From Pseudarthrobacter enclensis (GTDB taxonomy: Bacteria > Actinomycetota > Actinomycetes > Actinomycetales > Micrococcaceae), in assembly GCF_030811655.1 (NCBI RefSeq), contig NZ_JAUSRE010000005.1, positions 62,001 through 126,000 of the forward strand: a stretch of DNA of 64,000 nucleotides. The letters are read 5' to 3'. Position numbers and translations under genes: made by a program. Numbering within the stretch: position 1 is the stretch's first letter; the number at the start of each line of letters is the position of its first letter. Below are positions 1-7,697 of this stretch, piece after piece. Below the pieces are notes generated by a model. The model saw nothing but the letters and a program-made list of their open reading frames with translations. It was not told the DNA's origin and ran no database searches.

Positions 1-2
1 CC

Positions 3-1007
3 CAGATGGTGGCCCAGCACGTGAACAGCGGGGCCAAAGCCACCGTGGCGGCGGTACGGCAGCCGCTGCATATGGCGGACCAGTTCGGCGTCATCGAGGT
101 GGACCAGAACGACCCCCAGAAAATTGCCGCCTTTGTTGAGAAGCCCGCCAGCACTCCCGGGCTTGCCGCAGACCCCTCCCAGTTCCTCGCCTCCATGGGC
201 AACTACGTGTTCGACGCCGACGCCCTGGTGGCCGCGCTGCATGTGGACGCCGAACGCCTGGACACCAAGCACGACATGGGCGGTGACATCATTCCCTACT
301 TCGTGAACCGCGGCGAGGCAGGTGTCTACGACTTCACGCTGAACGACATCCCCGGCTCCACCGAGCGCGACCGCACCTACTGGCGCGACGTCGGCACCAT
401 CGACTCGTTCTACGATGCCCATATGGACCTCATCTCGCCGCTGCCGGTGTTCAACCTGTACAACTCCGAGTGGCCCATCTACACACGCCAGAGCATCTCC
501 CCGCCGGCCAAGTTCGTCCGCGGCGAGAACAACACCATTGGCACCGCCCTGGATTCCATCGTGGCCAACGGCGTGGTGATCTCCGGCGGCGTGGTGGAAG
601 GCTCCGTCCTCTCCAACGACGTCTATGTCGCAACCAGCGGCAGGGTCATCGATTCGGTCCTGATGGACAAGGTGCAGATCGGTGAAGGTGCTGTGGTCAA
701 CCGGGCCATCCTGGACAAGAACGTCAAAGTTCCCGCCGGTGCCGCCATCGGCCTGGACCCGGACCTTGACCGGGCACGCGGCTTCAAGGTCACAGAATCC
801 GGCATCACCGTCCTCGCCAAAGGCCAGGAAGTGCCGGAGCCCGGTGACGAGGAACGCCAGCTCGCTGCCCGGCACCTGAGTCTTATCCCGAACGCTGTGA
901 AGGCTGCCGCCGAACAGTACCCGGACGTGCGTGACACGGTGGACAAGGTGGCCGGCGCCCATGCCGCCGCAGCGGCGGAAGCGACACCCGGGGCCCGGAT
1001 CTCCTGA
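3..1007 (+). CDS. glgC: Glucose-1-phosphate adenylyltransferase, C-terminal part (5' end outside window)
   Basis: Makes ADP-glucose from ATP and glucose-1-phosphate, the activated donor for bacterial glycogen synthesis, in the cytoplasm. The reading frame is open to the left edge, so roughly the first 100-130 residues, including the nucleotide-binding N-terminus, are missing. Counting from the first in-window Met (base 6), the sugar-phosphate-binding FVEKP segment lies at residues 43-47, DMGGDIIPYF at 90-99 and YWRDVGTIDSFYDAH at 125-139. These are followed by a left-handed beta-helix domain with hexapeptide-like repeats (about 190-255) and a variable tail. A strong hairpin follows the stop. 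The assignment rests on these family motifs. The next gene has its own promoter-like box, so glgC probably ends its transcript here. Confidence 0.95.
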   Translation, partial: QMVAQHVNSGAKATVAAVRQPLHMADQFGVIEVDQNDPQKIAAFVEKPASTPGLAADPSQFLASMGNYVFDADALVAALHVDAERLDTKHDMGGDIIPYFVNRGEAGVYDFTLNDIPGSTERDRTYWRDVGTIDSFYDAHMDLISPLPVFNLYNSEWPIYTRQSISPPAKFVRGENNTIGTALDSIVANGVVISGGVVEGSVLSNDVYVATSGRVIDSVLMDKVQIGEGAVVNRAILDKNVKVPAGAAIGLDPDLDRARGFKVTESGITVLAKGQEVPEPGDEERQLAARHLSLIPNAVKAAAEQYPDVRDTVDKVAGAHAAAAAEATPGARIS

Positions 1008-1032
1008 CCCTGACCAACGACCTCTACGGCAT

Positions 1033-1072
1033 CCGCAGGCCGGGGCACCTCTCGTGGTGTCCCGGCCTGCGG
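1033..1072 (+). terminator. Hairpin terminator after glgC
   Basis: Inverted repeat with 17-bp arms (1033-1049 and 1056-1072), one G-U pair and a 6-nt loop, beginning 25 bp after the glgC stop. There is no clean T-run, which is common for GC-rich actinobacterial terminators. Confidence 0.7.
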
Positions 1073-1081
1073 CGTTCACGG

Positions 1082-1087
1082 TAAAAT
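1082..1087 (+). promoter_or_regulatory. TAAAAT -10 box, leaderless arrangement
   Basis: TAAAAT ends 7 nt before the ATG at 1095 and no Shine-Dalgarno fits in between, so transcription probably starts at or next to the start codon. No good -35 is visible. Confidence 0.5.
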
Positions 1088-1094
1088 TTTCCCA

Positions 1095-2546
1095 ATGAGC
1101 TCCCCCGATCTGACCCCTGAGGACATCCAGGCCTGCCTCAAGGTCCTGAACACCATCCACGCGTACGACGAGGAGCACCCGGACTACATCTCGGTGCGCC
1201 GCGCCACCGGAAAGATGTTTAAGGCCGTCAAGCGCCACCGGAGGGTCACCAAGCGCGATACCATCGCCGAGGCCGACCGCGCCGTCATCGCCCAGACTGC
1301 CACAGCCGCGCCGGACCGGATCGACGACGAGACCCGCGGCAACAAGCTGGCTCCGTCTGCCACCGGCAAGATCGCGGGGCACCTCATCCGGTCCCGCCCC
1401 TGCTACATCTGCAAGCAGCACTACACCCAGGTGGACGCGTTCTACCATCAGCTGTGCCCGGAATGCGCGGCGTTCAGCCACAGCAAGCGGGACGCCCGGA
1501 CCGACCTCACCGGACGCCGGGCTCTTCTCACCGGCGGCCGCGCCAAGATCGGGATGTATATCGCCCTTCGGCTGCTCCGGGACGGCGCCCACACCACCAT
1601 CACCACCCGCTTCCCCAAGGACGCCGCACGCCGGTTCGCGGCCATGGAGGACAGCGGCGAGTGGCTCCACCGGCTCCGGATCGTAGGCATCGACCTGCGT
1701 GACCCCGCCCAGGTGATGGCCCTGACCGACTCACTTAATGAGGCCGGACCCCTGGACATCATCATCAACAACGCCGCGCAGACCGTGCGCCGTTCGGGCA
1801 ACGCCTACAAGCCACTGGTGGACGCTGAGGACGAACCCCTCCCCGCCGCGCTGGAACAGGCCAACGGCGGCCCCGAACTCCTGACCTTCGGCCACGCGCA
1901 CGACAAGCACCCGCTGGCCCTTGCCGGCAGTGTCACCGAGCACCCCGTGCTGGCCGGGGACGCCATCACCTCCCTGGCGCTGTCCACCGGGTCCGCCTCC
2001 CTGGAACGCATCGCCACGGGCACCGCAATCGACGCCGGCGGCCTGGTGCCGGACCTGGCCACCATCAACAGCTGGACCCAGGTGGTGGACGAGGTGGATC
2101 CGCTCGAAATGCTCGAGGTGCAGCTCTGCAATGTCACCGCGCCGTTCCTGCTGGTCAGCCGGCTTCGTGGCGCCATGCGGCGCTCCACTGCCCGCCGGAA
2201 GTACATCGTGAACGTCTCCGCCATGGAGGGCCAGTTTTCCCGGGCCTACAAGGGGCCGGGGCACCCGCACACCAACATGGCGAAAGCGGCGCTGAACATG
2301 ATGACCCGCACCAGTGCCCAGGAGATGCTGGACGCGGACGGCATCCTGATGACGGCCGTGGACACGGGCTGGATCACGGATGAACGCCCGCACTTCACCA
2401 AGGTCCGGCTCATGGAGGAAGGCTTCCACGCGCCCCTTGACCTGGTGGACGGCGCAGCCCGGGTCTACGATCCCATCGTCATGGGTGAACAGGGTGAGGA
2501 CCAGTACGGTGTCTTCCTGAAGGATTACAAGCCCAGCCCCTGGTGA
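1095..2546 (+). CDS. Long SDR-family protein with N-terminal zinc-finger-like Cys cluster
   Basis: A 483-residue protein, about twice the length of a classical short-chain dehydrogenase. Residues 1-100 are a charged N-terminal extension. Cys103-x2-Cys106 and Cys121-x2-Cys124 form a four-Cys zinc-ribbon-like site. The Rossmann part begins near 138 with TGGRAKIG (146-153) as the NAD(P) glycine motif and NNAA at 225-228. About 100 residues are then inserted before the catalytic region, which has Ser375 and Lys397. The position four before that Lys is Thr393, not the usual Tyr, so normal SDR proton transfer may be absent. The substrate is unknown. It could be a non-catalytic NAD(P)-binding sensor or an atypical oxidoreductase. 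ATG 1095 was chosen because of the -10 box 7 nt upstream. Confidence 0.8.
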   Translation: MSSPDLTPEDIQACLKVLNTIHAYDEEHPDYISVRRATGKMFKAVKRHRRVTKRDTIAEADRAVIAQTATAAPDRIDDETRGNKLAPSATGKIAGHLIRSRPCYICKQHYTQVDAFYHQLCPECAAFSHSKRDARTDLTGRRALLTGGRAKIGMYIALRLLRDGAHTTITTRFPKDAARRFAAMEDSGEWLHRLRIVGIDLRDPAQVMALTDSLNEAGPLDIIINNAAQTVRRSGNAYKPLVDAEDEPLPAALEQANGGPELLTFGHAHDKHPLALAGSVTEHPVLAGDAITSLALSTGSASLERIATGTAIDAGGLVPDLATINSWTQVVDEVDPLEMLEVQLCNVTAPFLLVSRLRGAMRRSTARRKYIVNVSAMEGQFSRAYKGPGHPHTNMAKAALNMMTRTSAQEMLDADGILMTAVDTGWITDERPHFTKVRLMEEGFHAPLDLVDGAARVYDPIVMGEQGEDQYGVFLKDYKPSPW

Positions 2547-2552
2547 TGGGCG

Positions 2553-2558
2553 TATGCT
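2553..2558 (+). promoter_or_regulatory. TATGCT -10 box, leaderless arrangement
   Basis: TATGCT ends 6 nt before ATG 2565, in the 18-bp gap after the SDR gene. It suggests separate, leaderless transcription of the flavin-binding gene. Confidence 0.45.
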
Positions 2559-2564
2559 CACGGC

Positions 2565-3035
2565 ATGAGCAACGAGTCATCAAGCCAGGTGCAGAACCTC
2601 GAACACCACGAATGCTGGGCCCTGCTGCGGACGGTGTCCGTGGGAAGACTGGCGGTGCTGGCTGACGGCCGTCCGGATATCTTCCCGGTCAACTACACAG
2701 TTGACGGCGGCACGCTGGTCTTCCGGACCGCCCAGGGAACCAAACTGTCCGCAGCAACCGGCGGCGATGCGGCTGTCGCCGTCGAAGCGGACGGCGTGGA
2801 CCCCGACACTGGCCTGGCGTGGAGCGTGGTGGTCAAGGGCACTGCCGCCCTGGTCAAGAGCACTGAGGAGGTACTGGAAACCTCCCGCCTGTACCTCTTC
2901 CCCTGGCAGTCCGGACGGAAAGACGCATTTGTGCGCGTCACCCCGGATTCGGTGACGGGGCGCCGCTTCAAAGTCACCGATCCGATGACCTGGTGGACCC
3001 AGATCAACGGCTCAGCCAGGACAGCCCCCGAGTAA
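2565..3035 (+). CDS. Pyridoxamine 5'-phosphate oxidase-fold flavin/F420-binding protein
   Basis: A 156-residue split-barrel protein of the PNPOx-like superfamily. The typical N-terminal stretch is present: CWALLRTVSVGRLAVL at about 17-32, a PVNY strand at 41-44, then FRTAQGTKLSAA, which in the family contacts the flavin phosphate. The C-terminus carries the usual VTPDSVTGRRF segment. Members of this group reduce or sequester small molecules using FMN or F420, and the substrate cannot be read from sequence. The gene starts 18 bp after the SDR gene but has its own -10 box. It converges on the transglutaminase gene, with a hairpin between them. Confidence 0.8.
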   Translation: MSNESSSQVQNLEHHECWALLRTVSVGRLAVLADGRPDIFPVNYTVDGGTLVFRTAQGTKLSAATGGDAAVAVEADGVDPDTGLAWSVVVKGTAALVKSTEEVLETSRLYLFPWQSGRKDAFVRVTPDSVTGRRFKVTDPMTWWTQINGSARTAPE

Positions 3036-3060
3036 GCACGTGGGACCAAAGCCGCCCGGC

Positions 3061-3095
3061 TGGCGATCCCCCGGCCAGGTCGGCCGGGGAAGCCA
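3061..3095. terminator. Hairpin between convergent genes
   Basis: CCCCGGCC (3069-3076) pairs with GGCCGGGG (3082-3089), and an outer TGGC/GCCA pair brackets it. It lies between the stops of the PNPOx-like gene and the transglutaminase gene and could serve both strands. Confidence 0.5.
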
Positions 3096-3100
3096 CCGTG

Positions 3101-3952
3101 TCAGGCCAGCTGGGTGATCTCCACGCTGACTTTCAGCGCGGACCCGCCGCCGCCGGACAGAATGCCTTTCAGCGGGGACACATCCCGGTAGTCCCGGCCC
3201 CTGGCCACCGTGACGTGGAAGTCGCCGGCGGGCTTGTGGTTGGTGGGGTCCCAGCTGCGCCAGTCCCCGTCCCACCACTCAAGCCACGCGTGCGACTGCC
3301 CGGCCACGGTCTCGCCGATTCCGGCGCTTGACCGCGGGTGCAGGTAGCCGGAGACGTAGCGCGCCGGGATACCGCAGCTCCGCAGGGCACCGATGGCCAG
3401 GTGCGCCAGGTCCTGGCAAACCCCCTGGCGCTGGCCCCAGGCCTCCTCGGCGTTGGTGGTCACGGCCGTTGAGCCGGACATGTAGGTCATTTCACCGCGC
3501 ATCCAGGCAAAGATGGCCATGGCTGCCTCGTGCGGGTTCTTTCCCGCCACGACGTCCGGGATGATGCCCAGCACTTCGTCGCCCGGGCCGCTGAGCCGGG
3601 ACTGCGGCAGCCAGTCGCTGAAGGCGTCAAGCGTCTCCGGGGACTTCAGGTCGTCCCAGCCCACGATGTCAGCTTCGGCCGGGATCTTTTCCGCCCGGTG
3701 CACCTCCACGGTGATGTTGGAGACCACCTCAAGGTTCTCGTGCGGCATCTGCATGTCAAAGGCGGTGACCCTGGTTCCCCAGTAATCCCGGTAGGTGCTC
3801 ACAGCCGCCTGCGACGGGGACACCTTGACCACAGACTCCAACACCACCTGCTGCGAGTCGGTCAGCGGGGTCATCCGGGCCTCGTTGTAGGACAGGGTCA
3901 CCCGCTTGTTGTACTTGTAGGCCGTCCTGTGGACGATGCTCAACCGGGTCAT
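3101..3952 (-). CDS. Transglutaminase-like cysteine peptidase-fold protein
   Basis: A 283-residue cytoplasmic protein with an N-terminal beta-rich 'bacterial transglutaminase-like' region (1-100) and a transglutaminase core. The catalytic triad is visible as Cys179 (GVCQDLAH), His221 (SHAW) and Asp235 (WDPTN). It is the last gene of a leftward set: its ATG overlaps the stop of the alpha-E gene by 4 bp, implying translational coupling. This trio (ATP-grasp, alpha-E, transglutaminase) recurs widely in bacteria. Comparative genomics has proposed that it makes or trims a peptide or amide modification, with this protein as the peptidase or amidotransferase. The real substrate is not known. Confidence 0.88.
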   Translation of the reverse strand: MTRLSIVHRTAYKYNKRVTLSYNEARMTPLTDSQQVVLESVVKVSPSQAAVSTYRDYWGTRVTAFDMQMPHENLEVVSNITVEVHRAEKIPAEADIVGWDDLKSPETLDAFSDWLPQSRLSGPGDEVLGIIPDVVAGKNPHEAAMAIFAWMRGEMTYMSGSTAVTTNAEEAWGQRQGVCQDLAHLAIGALRSCGIPARYVSGYLHPRSSAGIGETVAGQSHAWLEWWDGDWRSWDPTNHKPAGDFHVTVARGRDYRDVSPLKGILSGGGGSALKVSVEITQLA

Positions 3953-4875
3953 GACAGTTCTCCCACCCAGGCAAGCTCGTCCGCCTGATTGAAGTACTTA
4001 CGGGAAATGGCGTCCGAAGCCTGGGACACTGCCTTCTGGACCCGTTCCATGTGCTCGGGAAGTTCGGACATGAGGTCGTCTGTCCGGTGGAACTCCAGGA
4101 AGGTCCGGGCCTGTCCCACGATGCGGCGGGCGTCGTTGATGAACCCCACCCGCTGCGCGGACGGGTCCAGCTTGGCCAGGCACTCGTCGGCATCCCGCAG
4201 GGCGTAGACGATGGACCGCGGAAACAGCCGGTCCAGGAGCAGGAATTCGGCGGCGTGCTGGTCGCCGAAGGCCGCCCGGCGGGTGCGGAGGAACGATTCG
4301 TAGGCGCCCGCGCAGCGCAGCATGTTGACCCAGGACATGCCGGCGGAGAGCACATCGCGCGTGGAGAGCATCCGGGCTGTCATGTCCGCGCGTTCCAGGG
4401 AACGCCCCAGGACCAGGAACAGCCAGCTTTCGTCATGGCTCACCGTGGTATCGGCGAGGCCGCTGACCATCGCCGTGCGCTCCAGCGTCCAGTTGCAGAA
4501 ACGGTAGGTGCCCACCACGTCCTTGCGGTGCTGGCTGAGGCCGTAGTAGGTGGTGTTCAGGCTCTCCCAGAGAGCCGATGACACCGTCTCACGCGCACGC
4601 CGTGCATTCTCCCGGGCCGCACCCAGGGAGCCTGCGATGGACGTGGCGCTGGTTTTGTCGTACGCCAGGGCGTGGAGCAGTTCGGGGAGTCCAAAGTCCT
4701 CGCTCTGCGGGCGGGCGCCCATGACCGCCAGGAGTTCCTGGGCCACGCTTTTGCGCTCCTCCATGGGGAGGTGGTTCAGGCGCTCCAGGTGCACGTCGAG
4801 GATTCGGGCGGTACCGTCCGCCCGCTCCACGTAGCGGCCGATCCAAAACAGGGACTCGGCAATACGGCTAAGCAT
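3949..4875 (-). CDS. Alpha-E domain-containing protein
   Basis: A 308-residue, almost all-helical protein. It opens with MLSRIAESLFWIGRYVERAD, the hallmark of the alpha-E (DUF403) family, and carries further Arg/Glu-rich helices such as LVLGRSLERADMTARML near residue 155. No catalytic residues are established for the family. It overlaps the transglutaminase gene by 4 bp and lies 60 bp after the ATP-grasp gene, so it sits in the middle of the conserved three-gene set. By context it is probably a partner or scaffold of the amide-forming enzyme. Confidence 0.9.
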   Translation of the reverse strand: MLSRIAESLFWIGRYVERADGTARILDVHLERLNHLPMEERKSVAQELLAVMGARPQSEDFGLPELLHALAYDKTSATSIAGSLGAARENARRARETVSSALWESLNTTYYGLSQHRKDVVGTYRFCNWTLERTAMVSGLADTTVSHDESWLFLVLGRSLERADMTARMLSTRDVLSAGMSWVNMLRCAGAYESFLRTRRAAFGDQHAAEFLLLDRLFPRSIVYALRDADECLAKLDPSAQRVGFINDARRIVGQARTFLEFHRTDDLMSELPEHMERVQKAVSQASDAISRKYFNQADELAWVGELS

Positions 4876-4935
4876 TCGCGGCTACCTCCTGCGCGCCCGG
4901 AACGTTGTAAAAGACATGCACGACGGCGAAGCGGC

Positions 4936-6492
4936 TCACTGCTGCTGCTCCGACTGGCGGTCGCGCCAATTGCTTTCCACGGGCCACACGGAGACGCGCT
5001 CGCGGACGGTGACGGACTGACGGGGCACGGTTTCCACCGGCATCTGCGGCGAGTCGGCCAGGACCCAGGTGTCCTTTGAGCCGCCGCCCTGGCTGGAATT
5101 GACGATCAGGGAGCCTTCCTTGAGCGCTACGCGGGTGAGGCCGCCGGGGAGCACCCAGACGTTGTCGCCGTCGTTGACGGCGAAGGGGCGCAGGTCCACG
5201 TGCCTGGGGCCGAACTTGTCACCTGCCAGGGTGGGGACGGTGGACAGTTGCAGGACGGGCTGGGCGATCCAGCCGCGGGGGTCGGCGATGATCCGCTGGC
5301 GGAGGGCGTCCAGTTCGTCCGGTGAGGCATCGGGGCCGATGACCAGCCCCTTGCCGCCGGAACCGTCCACGGGTTTGACCACCAGTTCGGCGAGGTTGTC
5401 CAGGGTGTACTCCCGGGCTTCCTTCTCCTCGAGCCGGTAGGTGTCCACGTTGGCGATGATGGGCTCCTCGCTGAGGTAGTAGCGGATCAGGTCAGGGACG
5501 TAACTGTAAACCAGTTTGTCGTCGGCAACGCCATTGCCCACCGCGTTGGCAATGGTGACTCCACCGGCGCGGGCGGCGTTGACCAGTCCTGGGCAGCCCA
5601 GCATGGAGTCGGACCGGAACTGCAGCGGGTCCAGGAAGTCGTCGTCGATCCGCTTGTAGATCACGTCCACACGCTGCTCGCCGGCGGTGGTGCGCATGTA
5701 GACGCGGTTGCCACGGCAAATGAGGTCACGACCTTCCACCAGTTCCACGCCCATGAGGCCGGCCAGGAGGGTGTGCTCGAAGTAGGCGCTGTTGAAGACG
5801 CCCGGGGTGAGGACGACGACAGTGGGATCGTCAACGCCCGCCGGTGCCGTTTTGCGCAGGGCCGAGAGCAGGCGGCGGGGGTACTCCTCAACGGGGCGGA
5901 TGAGCTGCTGGCCGAAGGCTTCAGGAAGGCCCTTGGCCATGGCGCGCCGGTTCTCCAGGACATAGCTGACTCCTGAGGGGACCCGGACGTTGTCCTCCAG
6001 GACGCGGAAGGTACCTGCTGCGTCGCGGACCACGTCGATACCCGAAATGTGGACGCGGACGCCGCCGGCAGGCTCGAACCCATGGACCTGCCGGTGGAAG
6101 TGCGCACTGGTGGTGACGAGCTGGCGGGGTATCACGCCGTCGGACACCACGGTCATCTTGTCGTAGACGTCGTTCAGGAAGGCTTCGAGGGCGCGGACGC
6201 GCTGGGCCACTCCCCGTTCCAGGACATCCCATTCAGCTGCGGGGATGACCCGGGGCACGATGTCGAGCGGAAAGGGCCGCTCCTCGCCCGCGTAGTCGAA
6301 CGTGACGCCGCGGTCCAGGAAGGTCCGTGCCATGGAGTCGGCGCGCGCGCTCACGTCCGCCAGGGAGAGCTTCCGGAGTGCCTCCGCCACCTGCCCGTAC
6401 GAGTCCCTCGCCTGTTGCCCCGGGGCGAACATCTCGTCGTAGGCTCCGGTGCGGCCGGCGGCCTCGGAGTAATCCTGGAATAGGTCTGACAT
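4936..6492 (-). CDS. Circularly permuted type 2 ATP-grasp protein
   Basis: A 518-residue predicted ATP-dependent amide ligase. N-terminal family signatures include PFPLDIVPRVIPAAEW and, near residue 190, GVSYVLENRR. The ATP-grasp glycine-rich loop reads VVKPVDGSGGKGLVIGP in the C-terminal half, followed by IAQPVLQLST. In the permuted type, the order of subdomains differs from classical glutathione-synthetase-like ligases. It heads the leftward triad with the alpha-E and transglutaminase genes. I chose the ATG at 6492 (MSDLFQDYSEAAGRTGAYDE) because the family begins this way. In-frame ATGs at 6537 and 6528 would add 12-15 residues, and none of these starts has a strong Shine-Dalgarno. Confidence 0.88.
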   Translation of the reverse strand: MSDLFQDYSEAAGRTGAYDEMFAPGQQARDSYGQVAEALRKLSLADVSARADSMARTFLDRGVTFDYAGEERPFPLDIVPRVIPAAEWDVLERGVAQRVRALEAFLNDVYDKMTVVSDGVIPRQLVTTSAHFHRQVHGFEPAGGVRVHISGIDVVRDAAGTFRVLEDNVRVPSGVSYVLENRRAMAKGLPEAFGQQLIRPVEEYPRRLLSALRKTAPAGVDDPTVVVLTPGVFNSAYFEHTLLAGLMGVELVEGRDLICRGNRVYMRTTAGEQRVDVIYKRIDDDFLDPLQFRSDSMLGCPGLVNAARAGGVTIANAVGNGVADDKLVYSYVPDLIRYYLSEEPIIANVDTYRLEEKEAREYTLDNLAELVVKPVDGSGGKGLVIGPDASPDELDALRQRIIADPRGWIAQPVLQLSTVPTLAGDKFGPRHVDLRPFAVNDGDNVWVLPGGLTRVALKEGSLIVNSSQGGGSKDTWVLADSPQMPVETVPRQSVTVRERVSVWPVESNWRDRQSEQQQ

Positions 6493-6605
6493 GTCCAATA
6501 GCCAACCATCTTTTTGTTTCGAGTTCATTACTGCCATCCATTCTGGCGTGTTGGCGCCGATGGCCCGGTTCGTACTTTACTGGGCCTTTCAGGCACAGTA
6601 GGTGA

Positions 6606-7664
6606 GTGCCCGTCAGCAGAAGCCTCCCAGAACCCGCTCCCGGCAGTTCCGGGACCCGGTTGGGACGCTTGCTGCCCGGCCTGGTGACAGCAGCAGCTGC
6701 CGTCGCGGCGGCCTTCGTGCTGCACGGGCTTGTCCCGGCGCTGCCCGCGATGACCCTCGCCGTTGTGCTCGGCGTCCTCGCGGCCAACCTCCCCGGCGCC
6801 AGTACCTGGACCGGTGGCCGGGCCCGGCCTGGACTGGATTTCGCGGGGAAACATTTGATGCGTGCCGGGATCGTGGTTCTGGGCCTGAAGGTCAGCATCA
6901 TGGATGTCCTGCACCTGGGGTGGCTGGCGCTGGTCCTGATTGTGGCCGTCGTGGCGGCCAGTTTCGGTGGGACCTACGCGATTTCGCGCCTCTTCCGCCT
7001 GCCGCCGGTGACCTCGCTCCTGGTGGCCACCGGGTTCTCCATCTGCGGGGCTTCCGCGATCGGCGCCGTGGCCGCCGTCCGGCGCATCCGGCATGCGGAT
7101 ACGGTCCTGCCCGTGGCCCTGGTGACCCTCTGCGGGACCCTGGCCATCGGGGTCCTTCCCCTGCTGGCCCACCCGTTGGGTCTTTCGGCCGCTGTGTTCG
7201 GCGCCTGGACCGGGGCGTCCGTGCACGACGTGGGCCAGGTGGTGGCCACGGCGCAAACCGCCGGAACCGCCGCCCTGGCGATCGCCGTCGTCGTCAAGCT
7301 CACCCGGGTGCTCCTGCTGGCACCCGTGGCCGCGATGGCGGGCGCGCACCACAGGGTCCGCGTGCGTGACCTGGGTGCCGCGGATGGAACCAAATCGAAA
7401 ATGCCGCCCGTAGTGCCGCTTTTTGTTGTGGGCTTCATGGCCATGGTGGCGCTCCGGTCCACGGGCTGGCTGCCGTCGCCTTGGCTCGAGGCCGGGGCAA
7501 CGCTGCAGGACATCCTGCTGGGTGCCGCGCTGTTCGGGTTGGGCTCGGCGGTCCGGATCCGGACCCTGCTGCACACCGGCGGACAGGCCCTCCTGGCAGC
7601 CCTGGCTTCCTGGCTCCTGATTGCCATACTGGGGCTGGGCGCAGCGTTCCTCATCGCCGGCTGA
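6606..7664 (+). CDS. YeiH/UPF0324 family membrane protein (putative sulfate exporter family)
   Basis: A 352-residue integral membrane protein with about ten hydrophobic segments, starting near residue 20 (LLPGLVTAAAAVAAAFVLHG). Family blocks are visible: KHLMRAGIVVLGLKVS near 85, TGFSICGASAIGAVAAV near 140 and a GASVHDVGQVVATAQ helix near 205. These match the YeiH group, often labelled sulfate exporter-like without direct proof. The start is GTG 6606. It is transcribed divergently from the ATP-grasp gene, with about 110 bp between them. The transported substrate is not known. Confidence 0.85.
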   Translation: MPVSRSLPEPAPGSSGTRLGRLLPGLVTAAAAVAAAFVLHGLVPALPAMTLAVVLGVLAANLPGASTWTGGRARPGLDFAGKHLMRAGIVVLGLKVSIMDVLHLGWLALVLIVAVVAASFGGTYAISRLFRLPPVTSLLVATGFSICGASAIGAVAAVRRIRHADTVLPVALVTLCGTLAIGVLPLLAHPLGLSAAVFGAWTGASVHDVGQVVATAQTAGTAALAIAVVVKLTRVLLLAPVAAMAGAHHRVRVRDLGAADGTKSKMPPVVPLFVVGFMAMVALRSTGWLPSPWLEAGATLQDILLGAALFGLGSAVRIRTLLHTGGQALLAALASWLLIAILGLGAAFLIAG

Positions 7665-7697
7665 GCCGATGAAACGGCACCGTGATTAGATAGCCGG

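Noticed and set aside
5492..5719. Long open frames antisense to the ATP-grasp, pepN, ABC-F and suf genes
   Set aside because: They lie opposite strongly conserved genes, have biased, Arg/Pro/Gly/His-rich composition and no start signals; they are GC-driven shadows.
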